From: CAZJKO01 sp964546995
GTDB lineage: Bacteria; Bacillota_I; Bacilli_A; RF39; UBA660
NCBI GenBank assembly: GCA_964546995.1
Contig: CAZJKO010000003.1
Coordinates: forward strand, 1 to 55,546
Direction: 5' to 3'
DNA length: 55,546 nt
A program made the position numbers and the translations under genes. Each line of letters begins with the position of its first letter. Position 1 is the stretch's first letter. The notes under the pieces are model-generated. The model was not told the DNA's origin and did not search any database. It was given only the letters and a program-made list of their open reading frames with translations. Of this stretch, positions 17,088 through 26,440 are shown one piece after another.

Positions 17088-17101
17088 AAGGAGGAAAATA
17101 A

Positions 17102-18787
17102 ATGTTTTTTAGTGATATTTTTCGGAGTCTATTTTTTCTTATAGATAAAGGAATTCATTGGTTAATTATACAACTTTATGAACTTTTTGAAAAAATCTCT
17201 TTAGTCGATATTTTTTCAAATGATGATCTTTCTATGTTTGCAAAACGTATTTATGCCTTTGTTGGTGTATTTATGTTGTTTCGAGTTACTATTTCATTGA
17301 TTACTTATTTGGTGAATCCAGATAAAATAAATGATCAAAAAGTTGGTATTGGTAAACTTGTTACAAATGTTGTTGTTGTTTTAGTTCTTATCTTATTTGT
17401 TCCGACTATTTTTAGTTGGACTATGAATCTACAACATTTGATTTTAGAAGATAATACTGTTGGAAAATTGATTTTGGGTATGAGCGATGGTGGTCTTGGG
17501 CAATGTAATGATTCGCCAGGAAACCTTATTTCTTGGACTATTGCTTCCACTTTTCTTCATCCGGCAGAAAATTCTTCTAATACTGCAGCTTATACTAAAG
17601 CCGAGGGTTTATGTGATATACAGGTGATGGATGAAGGGGAAGCATACAACGCCAAAACGGAAGATCGAACAGAATATATCTACGAATATCATCCTGTTCT
17701 TTCTACTGTTTTTGCAGGGTTTACTGCTTACTTATTGATTACTTTCTGTGTTCAAATTGCCGTTCGAACAGTAAAACTTGGATTTTTACAATTGATTGCA
17801 CCGATTCCAATTATGTCTTATGTCGATCCAAAGTCGAGTCAAAATGGTGCGTTTAGTAATTGGGTCAAGTTGTGTGTTAGTACTTATTTTTCTCTGTTTA
17901 TTCGGATTGCAACGTTGGATTTTGTTATTTTAATTGTTTCTAAGTTTTCATCTAATTTTATGGCTGATGACTCTATGGGATTTTTTGTTAAAGCGTTTGT
18001 TTTGTTAGGTGCACTTGTTTTCGCTCAACAAGCTCCTAAACTTCTTACTGATATGTTTGGTATGAAGGGTAGTGGTGATGATACTAGTAAAACAGTTAAG
18101 GGTATGCTTAAGTCTGCTTTAGGTCTTGGTGTTGCTGGTGCTGCCGTTACTGGTGCTATTGGTATGGGTATGATTGCTAATGGTGTAAGAGGATTTGGTG
18201 CTATTGGTGGAGCAGAAAAAGGCCTTGGTAATAAAATGAAGGCGTTTGGTTCAGGGCTTCTTAGTACGGTCGCAGGTGGAGTTAGTTCTGGTGCTAGAGT
18301 GTTATCTGGTTATGATAAAAAGGCAGGTCTTGGTGGTAATATGATGCGTGGTTTCCAAGGTGCTGTTGCAGCTCGTGATGTTCGTGGAGCGAGACGAGAT
18401 GCTGGAATTAGCTTTACTACTACTGTTTCTGATAATGTTAAGAATGCGTTTGGATTTAAACCTTCTACCATTCAAATGGAACGTGATTTAGATGCTGATA
18501 TTGCAAGGCATGAGCAGAATGCACAGTCTTACATTATGGCTGCAAACGATTATGCTTCGTCTCACGGTATGAATGAAGAACATATGAGTGAAGTTGTTGA
18601 TAATTTAAGTGCAATCCAAGATGGTACTTATGCATATAGAGGTGCTCTTACAGATGATCAGACTGCTTATGCTACATATTTGGGAAAGGCTGCTCAAGAA
18701 CAAAAAGCTGTTATCGATATTAAGAAGAGTGGTCGCAGTAGATACGTTAAAGCTCGTCAAGAGAGCTTTAAAGCTAAGAGAAAATAG
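17102..18787 (+). CDS. VirB6/TrbL-like type IV secretion channel protein
   Basis: 561 residues. Five to seven hydrophobic segments in the first about 330 residues (for example around 55-75, 85-105, 205-225, 260-285, 295-312), typical of VirB6/TrbL inner-membrane channel subunits, followed by a roughly 230-residue Gly/Ala-rich and then charged cytoplasmic tail. The loop LQLIAPIPIMSYVDPKSSQNG is characteristic of TrbL-like proteins in Bacillota. RBS AGAAGGAGG. Position directly before the PrgI and VirB4 genes supports the call. Confidence 0.82.
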   Translation: MFFSDIFRSLFFLIDKGIHWLIIQLYELFEKISLVDIFSNDDLSMFAKRIYAFVGVFMLFRVTISLITYLVNPDKINDQKVGIGKLVTNVVVVLVLILFVPTIFSWTMNLQHLILEDNTVGKLILGMSDGGLGQCNDSPGNLISWTIASTFLHPAENSSNTAAYTKAEGLCDIQVMDEGEAYNAKTEDRTEYIYEYHPVLSTVFAGFTAYLLITFCVQIAVRTVKLGFLQLIAPIPIMSYVDPKSSQNGAFSNWVKLCVSTYFSLFIRIATLDFVILIVSKFSSNFMADDSMGFFVKAFVLLGALVFAQQAPKLLTDMFGMKGSGDDTSKTVKGMLKSALGLGVAGAAVTGAIGMGMIANGVRGFGAIGGAEKGLGNKMKAFGSGLLSTVAGGVSSGARVLSGYDKKAGLGGNMMRGFQGAVAARDVRGARRDAGISFTTTVSDNVKNAFGFKPSTIQMERDLDADIARHEQNAQSYIMAANDYASSHGMNEEHMSEVVDNLSAIQDGTYAYRGALTDDQTAYATYLGKAAQEQKAVIDIKKSGRSRYVKARQESFKAKRK

Positions 18788-18805
18788 AATGGGGTGTGAT
18801 ATATC

Positions 18806-19120
18806 GTGAATAATCAATATTTGATTCCTGCTAATACCAAGAAAGGGCGACTTATCTTTGGGTTCTTTCGACCGATTGATCTTACTATCTTTTTGATCGG
18901 AATCGTGGTTTCCTTTATTTTGGTGGCAATACTAGGAGCTGATAATACAACACTTGTTTTGATCATTTTGGCTCCTGCACTTATTTGTGCATTTTTGGTT
19001 ATGCCTGTACCGAATTATCATAATATGTTGGTTATTTTGACAGAAGCTTGGCAATTTATTACGACAAGACAAAAGTTTATATGGAAAGGTTGGTGTAGTT
19101 TACATGGCGAAGACGAATAG
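18806..19120 (+). CDS. PrgI/VirB3-like type IV secretion protein
   Basis: 104 residues from a GTG start. Two closely spaced membrane helices (about residues 27-45 and 48-66) with short polar ends and the phrase KGWCS near the C-terminus fit the PrgI family of Gram-positive conjugation-type systems, the equivalent of VirB3. Its 3' end overlaps the next gene by 17 nt, showing coupled translation with the VirB4 components. Confidence 0.8.
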   Translation: MNNQYLIPANTKKGRLIFGFFRPIDLTIFLIGIVVSFILVAILGADNTTLVLIILAPALICAFLVMPVPNYHNMLVILTEAWQFITTRQKFIWKGWCSLHGEDE

Positions 19121-19652
19121 ATCTAAGTATACGGAGGATTGGGTTCCTGTTCAATCCATTATTAATGGAATGATTTTATTACAAAATGGACAAAGGGTGA
19201 CAGGTGTAAAAATTGTTCCTCGTAATATTTTCATTTTAGATCAGGATGCTCAGACGAATGTGTTGATTCAATTAAAGAATTTTTACAATATGTTGGATTT
19301 TGAATTTTGGGTTGTGGTTGCAGATCGACCTGTCGATATTTCTGTTTATTTATCACAGCTTCAACTTCTTTACAATTCGACGCAGAGTCCTGTGATTCGT
19401 AAGATGATCAATGAAGATATTCAGAAAGGTAATACGTTTATGAATAATAGTATTGTGGATACAGAGTACTATATTCTATTTAAAGAGAAGAATATGGAGC
19501 TTATTCAAAAGAGAATTCGTCTTTTGATTAATGGGTTAGCAGGATGCGGGCTTAATTCTTCACAGACTAGTAATGATGATTTGAGAATTGTACTCGATAA
19601 CTTCTTAAATGGAGGACGGACGACAGAATTTGGAACGGTGGTGCCACAATGA
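19104..19652 (+). CDS. VirB4 N-terminal domain as a separate protein
   Basis: 182 residues, soluble. It resembles the N-terminal region of VirB4/TraC-type ATPases of Gram-positive systems (for example the run WVPVQSIINGMILLQNGQRV, then VRNIFILD-like strands and DRPVDISVYLSQL). It has no P-loop. It overlaps the following ATPase gene by 4 nt (ATGA), so the two parts are probably made in equal amounts and assemble together. A separate VirB4 N-terminal subunit is unusual compared with the single-chain form. Confidence 0.7.
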   Translation: MAKTNRSKYTEDWVPVQSIINGMILLQNGQRVTGVKIVPRNIFILDQDAQTNVLIQLKNFYNMLDFEFWVVVADRPVDISVYLSQLQLLYNSTQSPVIRKMINEDIQKGNTFMNNSIVDTEYYILFKEKNMELIQKRIRLLINGLAGCGLNSSQTSNDDLRIVLDNFLNGGRTTEFGTVVPQ

Positions 19653-21439
19653 GTTTAAAGTTTAAATCGCAGATTGCTCCTAAGGGATTGCAATTTAATG
19701 CAAGTGATTTCTTTATTAGTGATAAGTATGCAACGATTTTAAGTGTAATATCTTTTCCTAAGATGATTATGCCAGGGTACTTATCTAATTTGACGAGTAT
19801 GCCAGGTATCAAGATTGTCATTAAACACATTCCCGTTCCTTTTTCGACGATTTCTAAGATGTTGAATCGACAAGTTGCTGATTTACGTCAACGTTACCAA
19901 GAGGAAAGAGATCATACGTTACAAGAGAAGATTCGACAAGATGCTGAATCGCTTGAATACTTTACGTCGATGCTTGCTTCTAGTCAAGCACGTATCTTTG
20001 ACTTTCAAATGCACATTATGATTACGGCTGATTCGAAAGATGAACTAGAACTTAAGAAGACGAATGTAAAGAACTATCTCGATGCAATGGAATTAAAAGC
20101 TATAGCGCTTCGTTTTGAACAAGAGAAAGTACTAAAGAGTATTTTACCAATCTTTCCAAAGCAAGATGTGGAGGATCGAATTGGAACACCGATTCCTTCT
20201 GTTACGATTGCAGCCATGTATCCCTTTATTTTTGATAGTATTAAAGATCCAGGACTTTCTACTTTGTTAGGTGTCGATTTCTCTGGTGGTGTTATCCTCT
20301 TTAATCAGTTCTTATATCAAATTCGTAAAGAGAACAATCGTAATAATGCGAATCTCGTTATTCTTGGTACTTCAGGGTCTGGTAAGTCGACTGCTGCAAA
20401 ACTTATTTTGCGGGGACACATTCGTAATGGTTGTCAGATTGTGGCAATCGATCCTGAAAATGAATTATCTGAGATGACGAAGCTTTATGGGGGAGATACG
20501 ATCGACCTTGGTAAGGGTGGAGAATATGGTATGATCAACCCTCTTGAAGTAATTATCGATGCCGATGAAGATGAGATGAAGCAAGGACTTGGATATACCG
20601 TTCTTACTCGTACGTTACAATTTTTAAAGGCTTTTATGAAGTACTATGATCCATCGATCGAAGAAGATGTTCTTACGTTGTTTAGCGAAGTGGTTCAGGA
20701 TACATATAAGCGTTTTCAAATCGATTTTGATACGGATTTTACGAAGTTTACTTCGAAAGATTATCCAACGTTCAAAGATGTGTATGCGACAATTAAGGGG
20801 AAACTTATGGCTATGACAGAGCATACGCATGAAAGAGATATTATGGAACGTCTTGAATTAAAGGTTCGTCCTTTGACTAAGGAACTTAAATATTACTTTG
20901 ATGGTCATACGACGATTGCTTCCGATAGTGATTTTATCGTGTTTAATATCAAAGAGTTAATGAATGCCGATTTAAATATTCGTAATGCGTTGTTCTTTAA
21001 TGTATTAAAGTACGCTTGGGGACTTTGTTTGGATACGGGAGTCAATACGGCTTTGGTTGTCGATGAAGCCCATGTATTGTTGTCTGGTAACAATGCGCTC
21101 GGTGCGGATTTCTTGGCACAAGTACAACGTCGTGCTCGTAAATACAATACTGGTACAATCGTTATTACTCAACAACCTAGCGATTTCTGTGATCCACAGG
21201 TTATTACACAGGGAAAAGCGATTTTTGATAATGCATCGTACTATTTAGTTATGGGACTTCGTAAACAAGCAGTCGAAGATTTATCGTTACTAATCGACTT
21301 AAATGATAACGAAAAAGAAAGTATTAAGCGTTATTCACAAGGAGAAGCATTATTCGTCTGTGGTAGTAGACGTATGCGTATTAATGTGGTCGTTACTCCT
21401 GAAGAATTAGATTCCTTTGGTAGTGGAGGAGGATTCTAG
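19649..21439 (+). CDS. virB4: VirB4-type secretion ATPase
   Basis: 596 residues. Walker A LGTSGSGKST near residue 240, Walker B ALVVDEAHVL near residue 468, and an arginine/glutamine-finger region with VITQQPSDF, all standard for VirB4/TraC ATPases. VirB4 is the essential energising ATPase of type IV secretion systems and helps assemble the pilus. N-terminal 230 residues hold the membrane-proximal part (SQARIFDFQMHIMITADS). Starts within the stop of the preceding partner gene. Confidence 0.92.
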   Translation: MSLKFKSQIAPKGLQFNASDFFISDKYATILSVISFPKMIMPGYLSNLTSMPGIKIVIKHIPVPFSTISKMLNRQVADLRQRYQEERDHTLQEKIRQDAESLEYFTSMLASSQARIFDFQMHIMITADSKDELELKKTNVKNYLDAMELKAIALRFEQEKVLKSILPIFPKQDVEDRIGTPIPSVTIAAMYPFIFDSIKDPGLSTLLGVDFSGGVILFNQFLYQIRKENNRNNANLVILGTSGSGKSTAAKLILRGHIRNGCQIVAIDPENELSEMTKLYGGDTIDLGKGGEYGMINPLEVIIDADEDEMKQGLGYTVLTRTLQFLKAFMKYYDPSIEEDVLTLFSEVVQDTYKRFQIDFDTDFTKFTSKDYPTFKDVYATIKGKLMAMTEHTHERDIMERLELKVRPLTKELKYYFDGHTTIASDSDFIVFNIKELMNADLNIRNALFFNVLKYAWGLCLDTGVNTALVVDEAHVLLSGNNALGADFLAQVQRRARKYNTGTIVITQQPSDFCDPQVITQGKAIFDNASYYLVMGLRKQAVEDLSLLIDLNDNEKESIKRYSQGEALFVCGSRRMRINVVVTPEELDSFGSGGGF

Positions 21440-21466
21440 GAATCGAGACAGAAAAGAGGTGGTAGC

Positions 21467-23092
21467 ATGAAAATGAAGCTTATTAAAGAGATGTTAAAAG
21501 ATCCTAAGACTTTGATTAAGATTAAAGTTGGTGTAGCTTTAGGAGGACTTGCTACCATCTTGGTTCTTTTACTTGTCGTTGCTGCTGCTTTACTTTCACC
21601 AATTAGAGCAGGTGTAGAGGTATTCGAAAATGTTTCAAATGCGACTTCTGCGATTGCTCAGAAGCTTGGTAATTTCTTTACATTACGTGGATGGAAGACA
21701 GATAAGGAAGCAGAAGAACAGGATGAGAGAGATTTCTATAATGAACTTGAGAATGTAAGAGAAGAGTTTAGTCGGAAATATGGGGTAGAAATTGATACAG
21801 ATCTTATTTTAGCGACGATTTTTTATGGAGAAAGTATTAAGGATTATTTGGATATTTATGAGGTTTGTAATAATCCGAATAGTAATCCTCTTCAAGTTAT
21901 TAGGCCGAATCGAGATATCGACTGTTCTGAGTTTACTGCTGATCCTACAGCACTTCACGATTGGAAGACCGCGAAGAAACAAATTAAAGTTTTGGCTTCT
22001 TACCAGGTTGCAGATAATTATTATCAGTATGGTAAGACGGATGGTTGGGCATGTGACGATATGCCGACAGGAATCTATCTTGTTGGGCGTGACATTCCTG
22101 TTACACCAGGCTTTGATCATGAGTCACAGTATGCTTGGCAGGTAGCAAAAAATGATGGCGATTTTACTTTGTTTGGTATCACTTTCTTTACTTGGGAACA
22201 AAATATTCGCTACTATAGAATTTTTGTTCCTAAAAAAGAAGATGAATTCGGCAATATGGTTTGTCCTCCTTTGGATGAAGCTTTAGAAACTTTGGGACTT
22301 AAAAGTGAACATATTTATACTCTTGAAGTAGATGAAGGACATGAGCGAACCGAACCGACGGGTGTCTATTATTGGAATTTGGTCGATGAACCGAATACGG
22401 AGAGTGATACTAGACCTAGTTTTGTCGATGGTTGGTATGAAGATTATTTGAAGAGTGCTCCAGAAGGGGTTACTTTAGAAGAACGCAAGAAAGAGTTAAC
22501 GTTTAACATTTACGAATTTGTTCGTGCTGGACTTGCAGATCATTATGCTTATCGTAGTCCTTATTCTGGTGTTGGTGAAGAAAATTTTGGTGATATTGAT
22601 TTCATTTCTCGTAATGACAGTATAGAAGGATTAGATGATGCTTTTTATACGACGATGAGTAATCCTTTTTATGCATCTGGTATTTATGGGGGCTATAATC
22701 CATATCAGTGTACGACTTACGTTTATGGTCGTGTTTCTGAAGTGTTGGCAGAGAATGGTATATCCGGTAATTTAAATGTTTCAGGGCATGCTGGAAATTG
22801 GTATAGCAACAATTTAAATAAGGGTTCTAGTGGATATCCATCGTCTTCTAATGCAGGTGCACCAAAGGCGGGTTCAATCGCTGTTTTTGGCGGAGGTCCT
22901 GGTGGATATGGACATGTTGTGTTTGTGGAAAAAGTAAATCCTGATGGTACGATCGATATTTCGGAAGGTAATGTTCGTGGAACGAACAATAAATATGGGT
23001 ATCGTTATACAGCGGGAATTGATCCGAATAGTTCGCAATTTAAGAGTTTGTATGGTCTGAATTTTACAGGATATATTTATACATTCGATTAG
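21467..23092 (+). CDS. VirB1-like CHAP-domain cell-wall hydrolase
   Basis: 541 residues. N-terminal cytoplasmic tail, one membrane helix (about 24-46), then an outer part. Residues about 105-130 (DTDLILATIFYGES) resemble the start of a lytic-transglycosylase/lysozyme-like domain including the Glu-Ser pair. The C-terminal about 130 residues form a CHAP amidase/peptidase domain: catalytic Cys in YQCTTYVYGR and His in YGHVVFVE. Such two-domain enzymes open peptidoglycan for the secretion channel. RBS AAAGAGGTGG. Confidence 0.85.
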   Translation: MKMKLIKEMLKDPKTLIKIKVGVALGGLATILVLLLVVAAALLSPIRAGVEVFENVSNATSAIAQKLGNFFTLRGWKTDKEAEEQDERDFYNELENVREEFSRKYGVEIDTDLILATIFYGESIKDYLDIYEVCNNPNSNPLQVIRPNRDIDCSEFTADPTALHDWKTAKKQIKVLASYQVADNYYQYGKTDGWACDDMPTGIYLVGRDIPVTPGFDHESQYAWQVAKNDGDFTLFGITFFTWEQNIRYYRIFVPKKEDEFGNMVCPPLDEALETLGLKSEHIYTLEVDEGHERTEPTGVYYWNLVDEPNTESDTRPSFVDGWYEDYLKSAPEGVTLEERKKELTFNIYEFVRAGLADHYAYRSPYSGVGEENFGDIDFISRNDSIEGLDDAFYTTMSNPFYASGIYGGYNPYQCTTYVYGRVSEVLAENGISGNLNVSGHAGNWYSNNLNKGSSGYPSSSNAGAPKAGSIAVFGGGPGGYGHVVFVEKVNPDGTIDISEGNVRGTNNKYGYRYTAGIDPNSSQFKSLYGLNFTGYIYTFD

Positions 23093-23108
23093 TAAAGGAG
23101 AGGTTGAT

Positions 23109-23765
23109 GTGAAAAAAATTGGTTTACTTTTGATTCTCCTTTTCTTTGTGACTGGGTGTGGGATGCATTATGAAGTGGAGTTAAAAGATGGTGTTGTGAC
23201 GGAGAATTCCTACATTACGATTTTGAATCAAGATATTAAGGGTGGTAGCGTCTATAAGACGTTTGATGAAATGATTATGAAATATGATCCTATTCATGAT
23301 TTTTTACCTACTTATCATACAGAAGAGTTGATGGGGGATTCTTCATCGACATTAAAAATTATGGGAGAATATTATCCGAAAGATTATCAAAATTCTATAC
23401 CACTTGGGCTTTGTTATCGTAGCGCTCAAGCTTTGCAAGATGGAGATATTTTCGAGATTCGTACGGATCAGAGGTTTACTTGTTTTGATGATTATCGTGA
23501 ACTTGATTCTGTTAAGGTGACGTTTAAGACAGAATATAAAGTGTTACATCACAATGCAGATTCAACTAAGAATGGGGTTTATACTTGGAATATTACTTCT
23601 GATAATGCTTCTTATAAGCCGATTGAATTGAAAGTTGATACTTCGAAAAAAGAGGTAGTCAAAAATCCTTATTTGGGTTATTATATAGGTGGTTTGGTTC
23701 TTGTCGGTGCAGGAGTTTTGATTTTGTTTATTAAAAGAAAGCAAGAATCGATAAATCGTATTTAA
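23109..23765 (+). CDS. lipoprotein with C-terminal membrane helix, secretion operon member
   Basis: 218 residues from GTG (GGAGAGG upstream). The lipobox FVTGCG predicts lipidation at Cys 18. The outer domain has two further Cys and ends with a hydrophobic helix (about 187-209, GYYIGGLVLVGAGVLILFI) and basic tail, so the protein would be held at both ends, by lipid and by a membrane helix. No family recognised. Location between the CHAP hydrolase and VirD4 suggests a structural role in the channel. Confidence 0.65.
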   Translation: MKKIGLLLILLFFVTGCGMHYEVELKDGVVTENSYITILNQDIKGGSVYKTFDEMIMKYDPIHDFLPTYHTEELMGDSSSTLKIMGEYYPKDYQNSIPLGLCYRSAQALQDGDIFEIRTDQRFTCFDDYRELDSVKVTFKTEYKVLHHNADSTKNGVYTWNITSDNASYKPIELKVDTSKKEVVKNPYLGYYIGGLVLVGAGVLILFIKRKQESINRI

Positions 23766-23778
23766 GGGAGGAAGTTAT

Positions 23779-26004
23779 ATGAAATTTAAATTTAGAGCGG
23801 AACCTCAAGATATTCTTATTTTTATTCTGTTTGCTATCTTTCTTTTGTATGTAGTAGCGATTGGGGTTATCAATTTGTCAAGTTTTGCTCTCGATGGGGA
23901 ATTTGCGGGATTAAATCCTCTTCCTGCTTTTTCTTCTCGTTATTTAACAGCGACACTTACGTTTTACTTTCTTTTTCTAGCAGGGTTATTTATTGCGGTT
24001 AGTTCTTACTTTTTTGAAAGAGAAAAGGGTTTTGGTATTACGACAGATAAGAAGGATAAAGGTTACAGTCGTTGGGCTAAAGATAAGGAAATGCAAGCTC
24101 AACTTGAAGTGGTTTATCCTACTAATGAGACAGCAAATGCTGCAGGGGTTCCTTTGATTTTGAAGGAAAACGAAGTTTGGGTTGACAATGGAGAGTTTCA
24201 TACCCTTGTGATTGGTGCTACAGGTAGTGGTAAGACACAGACGGTGATTTTGCCTACGGTTAAGTTACTTTCTAAAGCAGGAGAGAGTATGATTATTACC
24301 GATCCTAAGGGTGAGATTTACGAAAAGACTTCTTCGATGTTAAGAGATAAGGGGTACAATATTTTGCTTCTTAACTTTCGTGATCCACAGCAAGGTAATG
24401 CGTGGAATCCTCTTACCCTTCCTTATCAGATGTATAAATCGGGTAATCAAGATAAAGCGATAGAACTTTTGGACGATTTGGCATTAAACATTTTGTATGA
24501 AGAGAACAATGGTAATGCTGATCCCTTTTGGGAGAAGACATCTGCCGATTATTTTTCGGGACTTGCTTTAGGATTGTTTGAAGATGCCAAAGAAGAAGAG
24601 ATCAATATCAATAGTATTAGTTTGATGACAACGGTAGGAGAAGAAAAATTTGGGGGAACTACTTATGTTAAAGAATATTTTAATGCTAAGGACCCTAATA
24701 GTGCTGCTGCGATTAATGCTTCGAGTACGATTCTTGCTCCTAATGAAACAAGGGGTAGTATTTTAGCTGTTTTTAAACAGAAGATTAAGCTTTTTGCTTC
24801 ACGTGAGAATTTATCTGAAATGCTTTCTTATAGCGATTTTGATTTTGAGAGTATTGGTGAAAAAAAGACGGCTGTTTTCATTATTGTGCAAGATGAGAAG
24901 AAGACGTATCATTCGTTGGTTACGATTTTCTTGAAACAGTGTTATGAAACTTTGATTCGAGTGGCACAAGAGCATGGTGGAAGTCTTCCGATTCGTACCA
25001 ATTTCTTACTCGATGAGTTTGCGAATATGCCACCATTAAAAGATGTTACGACAATGATCACTGCTGCACGATCTAGAAGAATTCGGTTTACGATGATTAT
25101 TCAAAACTTTGCTCAATTAAACCAGGTGTATGGAAAAGAAAATGCGGAAACGATTAAAGGTAACTGTGGTAATATTATCTATTTAATTAGTACAGAGCTT
25201 GCAGCTCTTGAAGAGATTAGTAAAATGTGTGGGGAAGTGAAGTCTAAAAAAGATGATAAGACGGCTTCGACACCTTTGGTTACGGTTAGTGATCTTCAAC
25301 GTATGAAACAGTTTGATACGATCATTTTAAGAATGAGAACACAACCGTTTCGGACGAAGATGACTCCCGATTTTAAGATGAATTGGGGAAAGAGTTACGA
25401 GCTTGGAACGTACCCACAACGTGAAAAACGTCCCGTTTCCATTTTTGATATTCGTGAATTTGTGAAAGAGAAGAAGCGACAGAAATTATTCGAAATGATG
25501 GATCAATCTTCTAGTGGTGGTGCTACTAATCATCTTCCACCATTTACACCACCGAATATGCTTCAACCGGAACAAAGACCAGTTTCGCCTATTCCAAATC
25601 AAATGCCTTTTGCTTCTTCTAATCCTTTCGATCTCGATGATATGGTTCGTAAGATCGATATGAAGATTGCAGAAATTGAAGCAGAAGAAAAAAGAAATAA
25701 GCAAGAACAGGAAGAAAAACGGAAAAGGGGAATCGATCCGTATCGCGATTTTTCTGATTCGAATGCTTCGGTTCGAGATTTACCTAAAAGAAGCGTTAAA
25801 GCGGAACCTCCTAAGAAGGAGCATCTTACGATTGAAAAGGTCGAGAAGCCTATTATTACGAATCCACCAAAGATGGAAGAAAAGGTTACGATTCATCATG
25901 AAAATTTACCGAAAGAGGAAGCGAAACCTGCTTCTAATCTGGTCTTATCTGATGAAGAAGAGGACGATACGTTCTTCGATGACTTTTTTGACGATGAAGA
26001 TTGA
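23779..26004 (+). CDS. virD4: VirD4/TraG-type coupling ATPase
   Basis: 741 residues. Two N-terminal membrane helices (about 10-35 and 55-77), Walker A VIGATGSGKTQT near residue 145, Walker B NFLLDEFANMPPL near residue 410. These are the hallmarks of type IV coupling proteins that bring substrate to the channel. The last about 170 residues are a low-complexity extension, first Pro-rich (around 590-625), then charged and very acidic at the end (DEEEDDTFFDD). That tail could be a substrate or partner docking region. No relaxase gene lies nearby. Confidence 0.92.
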   Translation: MKFKFRAEPQDILIFILFAIFLLYVVAIGVINLSSFALDGEFAGLNPLPAFSSRYLTATLTFYFLFLAGLFIAVSSYFFEREKGFGITTDKKDKGYSRWAKDKEMQAQLEVVYPTNETANAAGVPLILKENEVWVDNGEFHTLVIGATGSGKTQTVILPTVKLLSKAGESMIITDPKGEIYEKTSSMLRDKGYNILLLNFRDPQQGNAWNPLTLPYQMYKSGNQDKAIELLDDLALNILYEENNGNADPFWEKTSADYFSGLALGLFEDAKEEEININSISLMTTVGEEKFGGTTYVKEYFNAKDPNSAAAINASSTILAPNETRGSILAVFKQKIKLFASRENLSEMLSYSDFDFESIGEKKTAVFIIVQDEKKTYHSLVTIFLKQCYETLIRVAQEHGGSLPIRTNFLLDEFANMPPLKDVTTMITAARSRRIRFTMIIQNFAQLNQVYGKENAETIKGNCGNIIYLISTELAALEEISKMCGEVKSKKDDKTASTPLVTVSDLQRMKQFDTIILRMRTQPFRTKMTPDFKMNWGKSYELGTYPQREKRPVSIFDIREFVKEKKRQKLFEMMDQSSSGGATNHLPPFTPPNMLQPEQRPVSPIPNQMPFASSNPFDLDDMVRKIDMKIAEIEAEEKRNKQEQEEKRKRGIDPYRDFSDSNASVRDLPKRSVKAEPPKKEHLTIEKVEKPIITNPPKMEEKVTIHHENLPKEEAKPASNLVLSDEEEDDTFFDDFFDDED

Positions 26005-26028
26005 TGCATCACCAAATGCATCTTTTTT
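26003..26028 (+). terminator. terminator of the secretion operon
   Basis: GATGCAT (26003-26009) with ATGCATC (26016-26022), 6-nt loop, followed by six T. The stem begins within the stop codon of the VirD4 gene. Confidence 0.85.
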
Positions 26029-26055
26029 CATATAGTAAAGTAAGAGGTGAAAAGA

Positions 26056-26367
26056 ATGGATCATACGATTTCGGTGGAAGAGCTCATGAAAAAAATGGGG
26101 TTTGAGTCTCTTGATATTATCGATATTCGAGATCAATATCAATACCAAATGGGGCATATTCCACAAGCTAGAAACGTTCCAATGAATTTTTTACTTACTA
26201 TTCCTGAAAATTATATTGATAAAAATAAGACGTACTATTTGTGTTGTGAATTTGGTTCACGTAGTAAGCGATGTGCCAATGAATTAAATCATTTGGGCTA
26301 TCATGCTGTTAACATCGAAGGTGGATATCAGGAGTATCGTTTAAAGAATCATATTATCGATTCATAG
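26056..26367 (+). CDS. single-domain rhodanese-like sulfurtransferase
   Basis: About 103 residues. One rhodanese domain: IIDIRDQYQYQMGHIPQARN, then the active-site loop LCCEFGSRSKR with two adjacent Cys, and a final EGGYQEY. Rhodaneses carry persulfide sulfur for thiolation or redox functions. I choose the ATG at 26056 because AAGAGGTG then has proper spacing; the upstream GTG at 26047 falls inside that site. Just downstream of the secretion operon terminator, so probably not part of it. Confidence 0.85.
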   Translation: MDHTISVEELMKKMGFESLDIIDIRDQYQYQMGHIPQARNVPMNFLLTIPENYIDKNKTYYLCCEFGSRSKRCANELNHLGYHAVNIEGGYQEYRLKNHIIDS

Positions 26368-26385
26368 GTCTAGAAATTCAAATTC

Positions 26386-26413
26386 TTGACTTTTTTTTGG
26401 GGTTTGATATGAT
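26386..26413 (+). promoter_or_regulatory. promoter before the broken gene
   Basis: TTGACT (26386-26391), 16-bp spacer, TATGAT (26408-26413) with TG in the extended position. Near-consensus, and followed by the ribosome site AAAGAGG. Confidence 0.75.
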
Positions 26414-26440
26414 ACGTGCCAAAAGAAAAGAGGAATACCT

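Noticed and set aside
13634..26004. Integrative and conjugative element
   Set aside because: No relaxase, integrase, excisionase, att-like repeats or replication gene; flanks are chromosomal-type genes.
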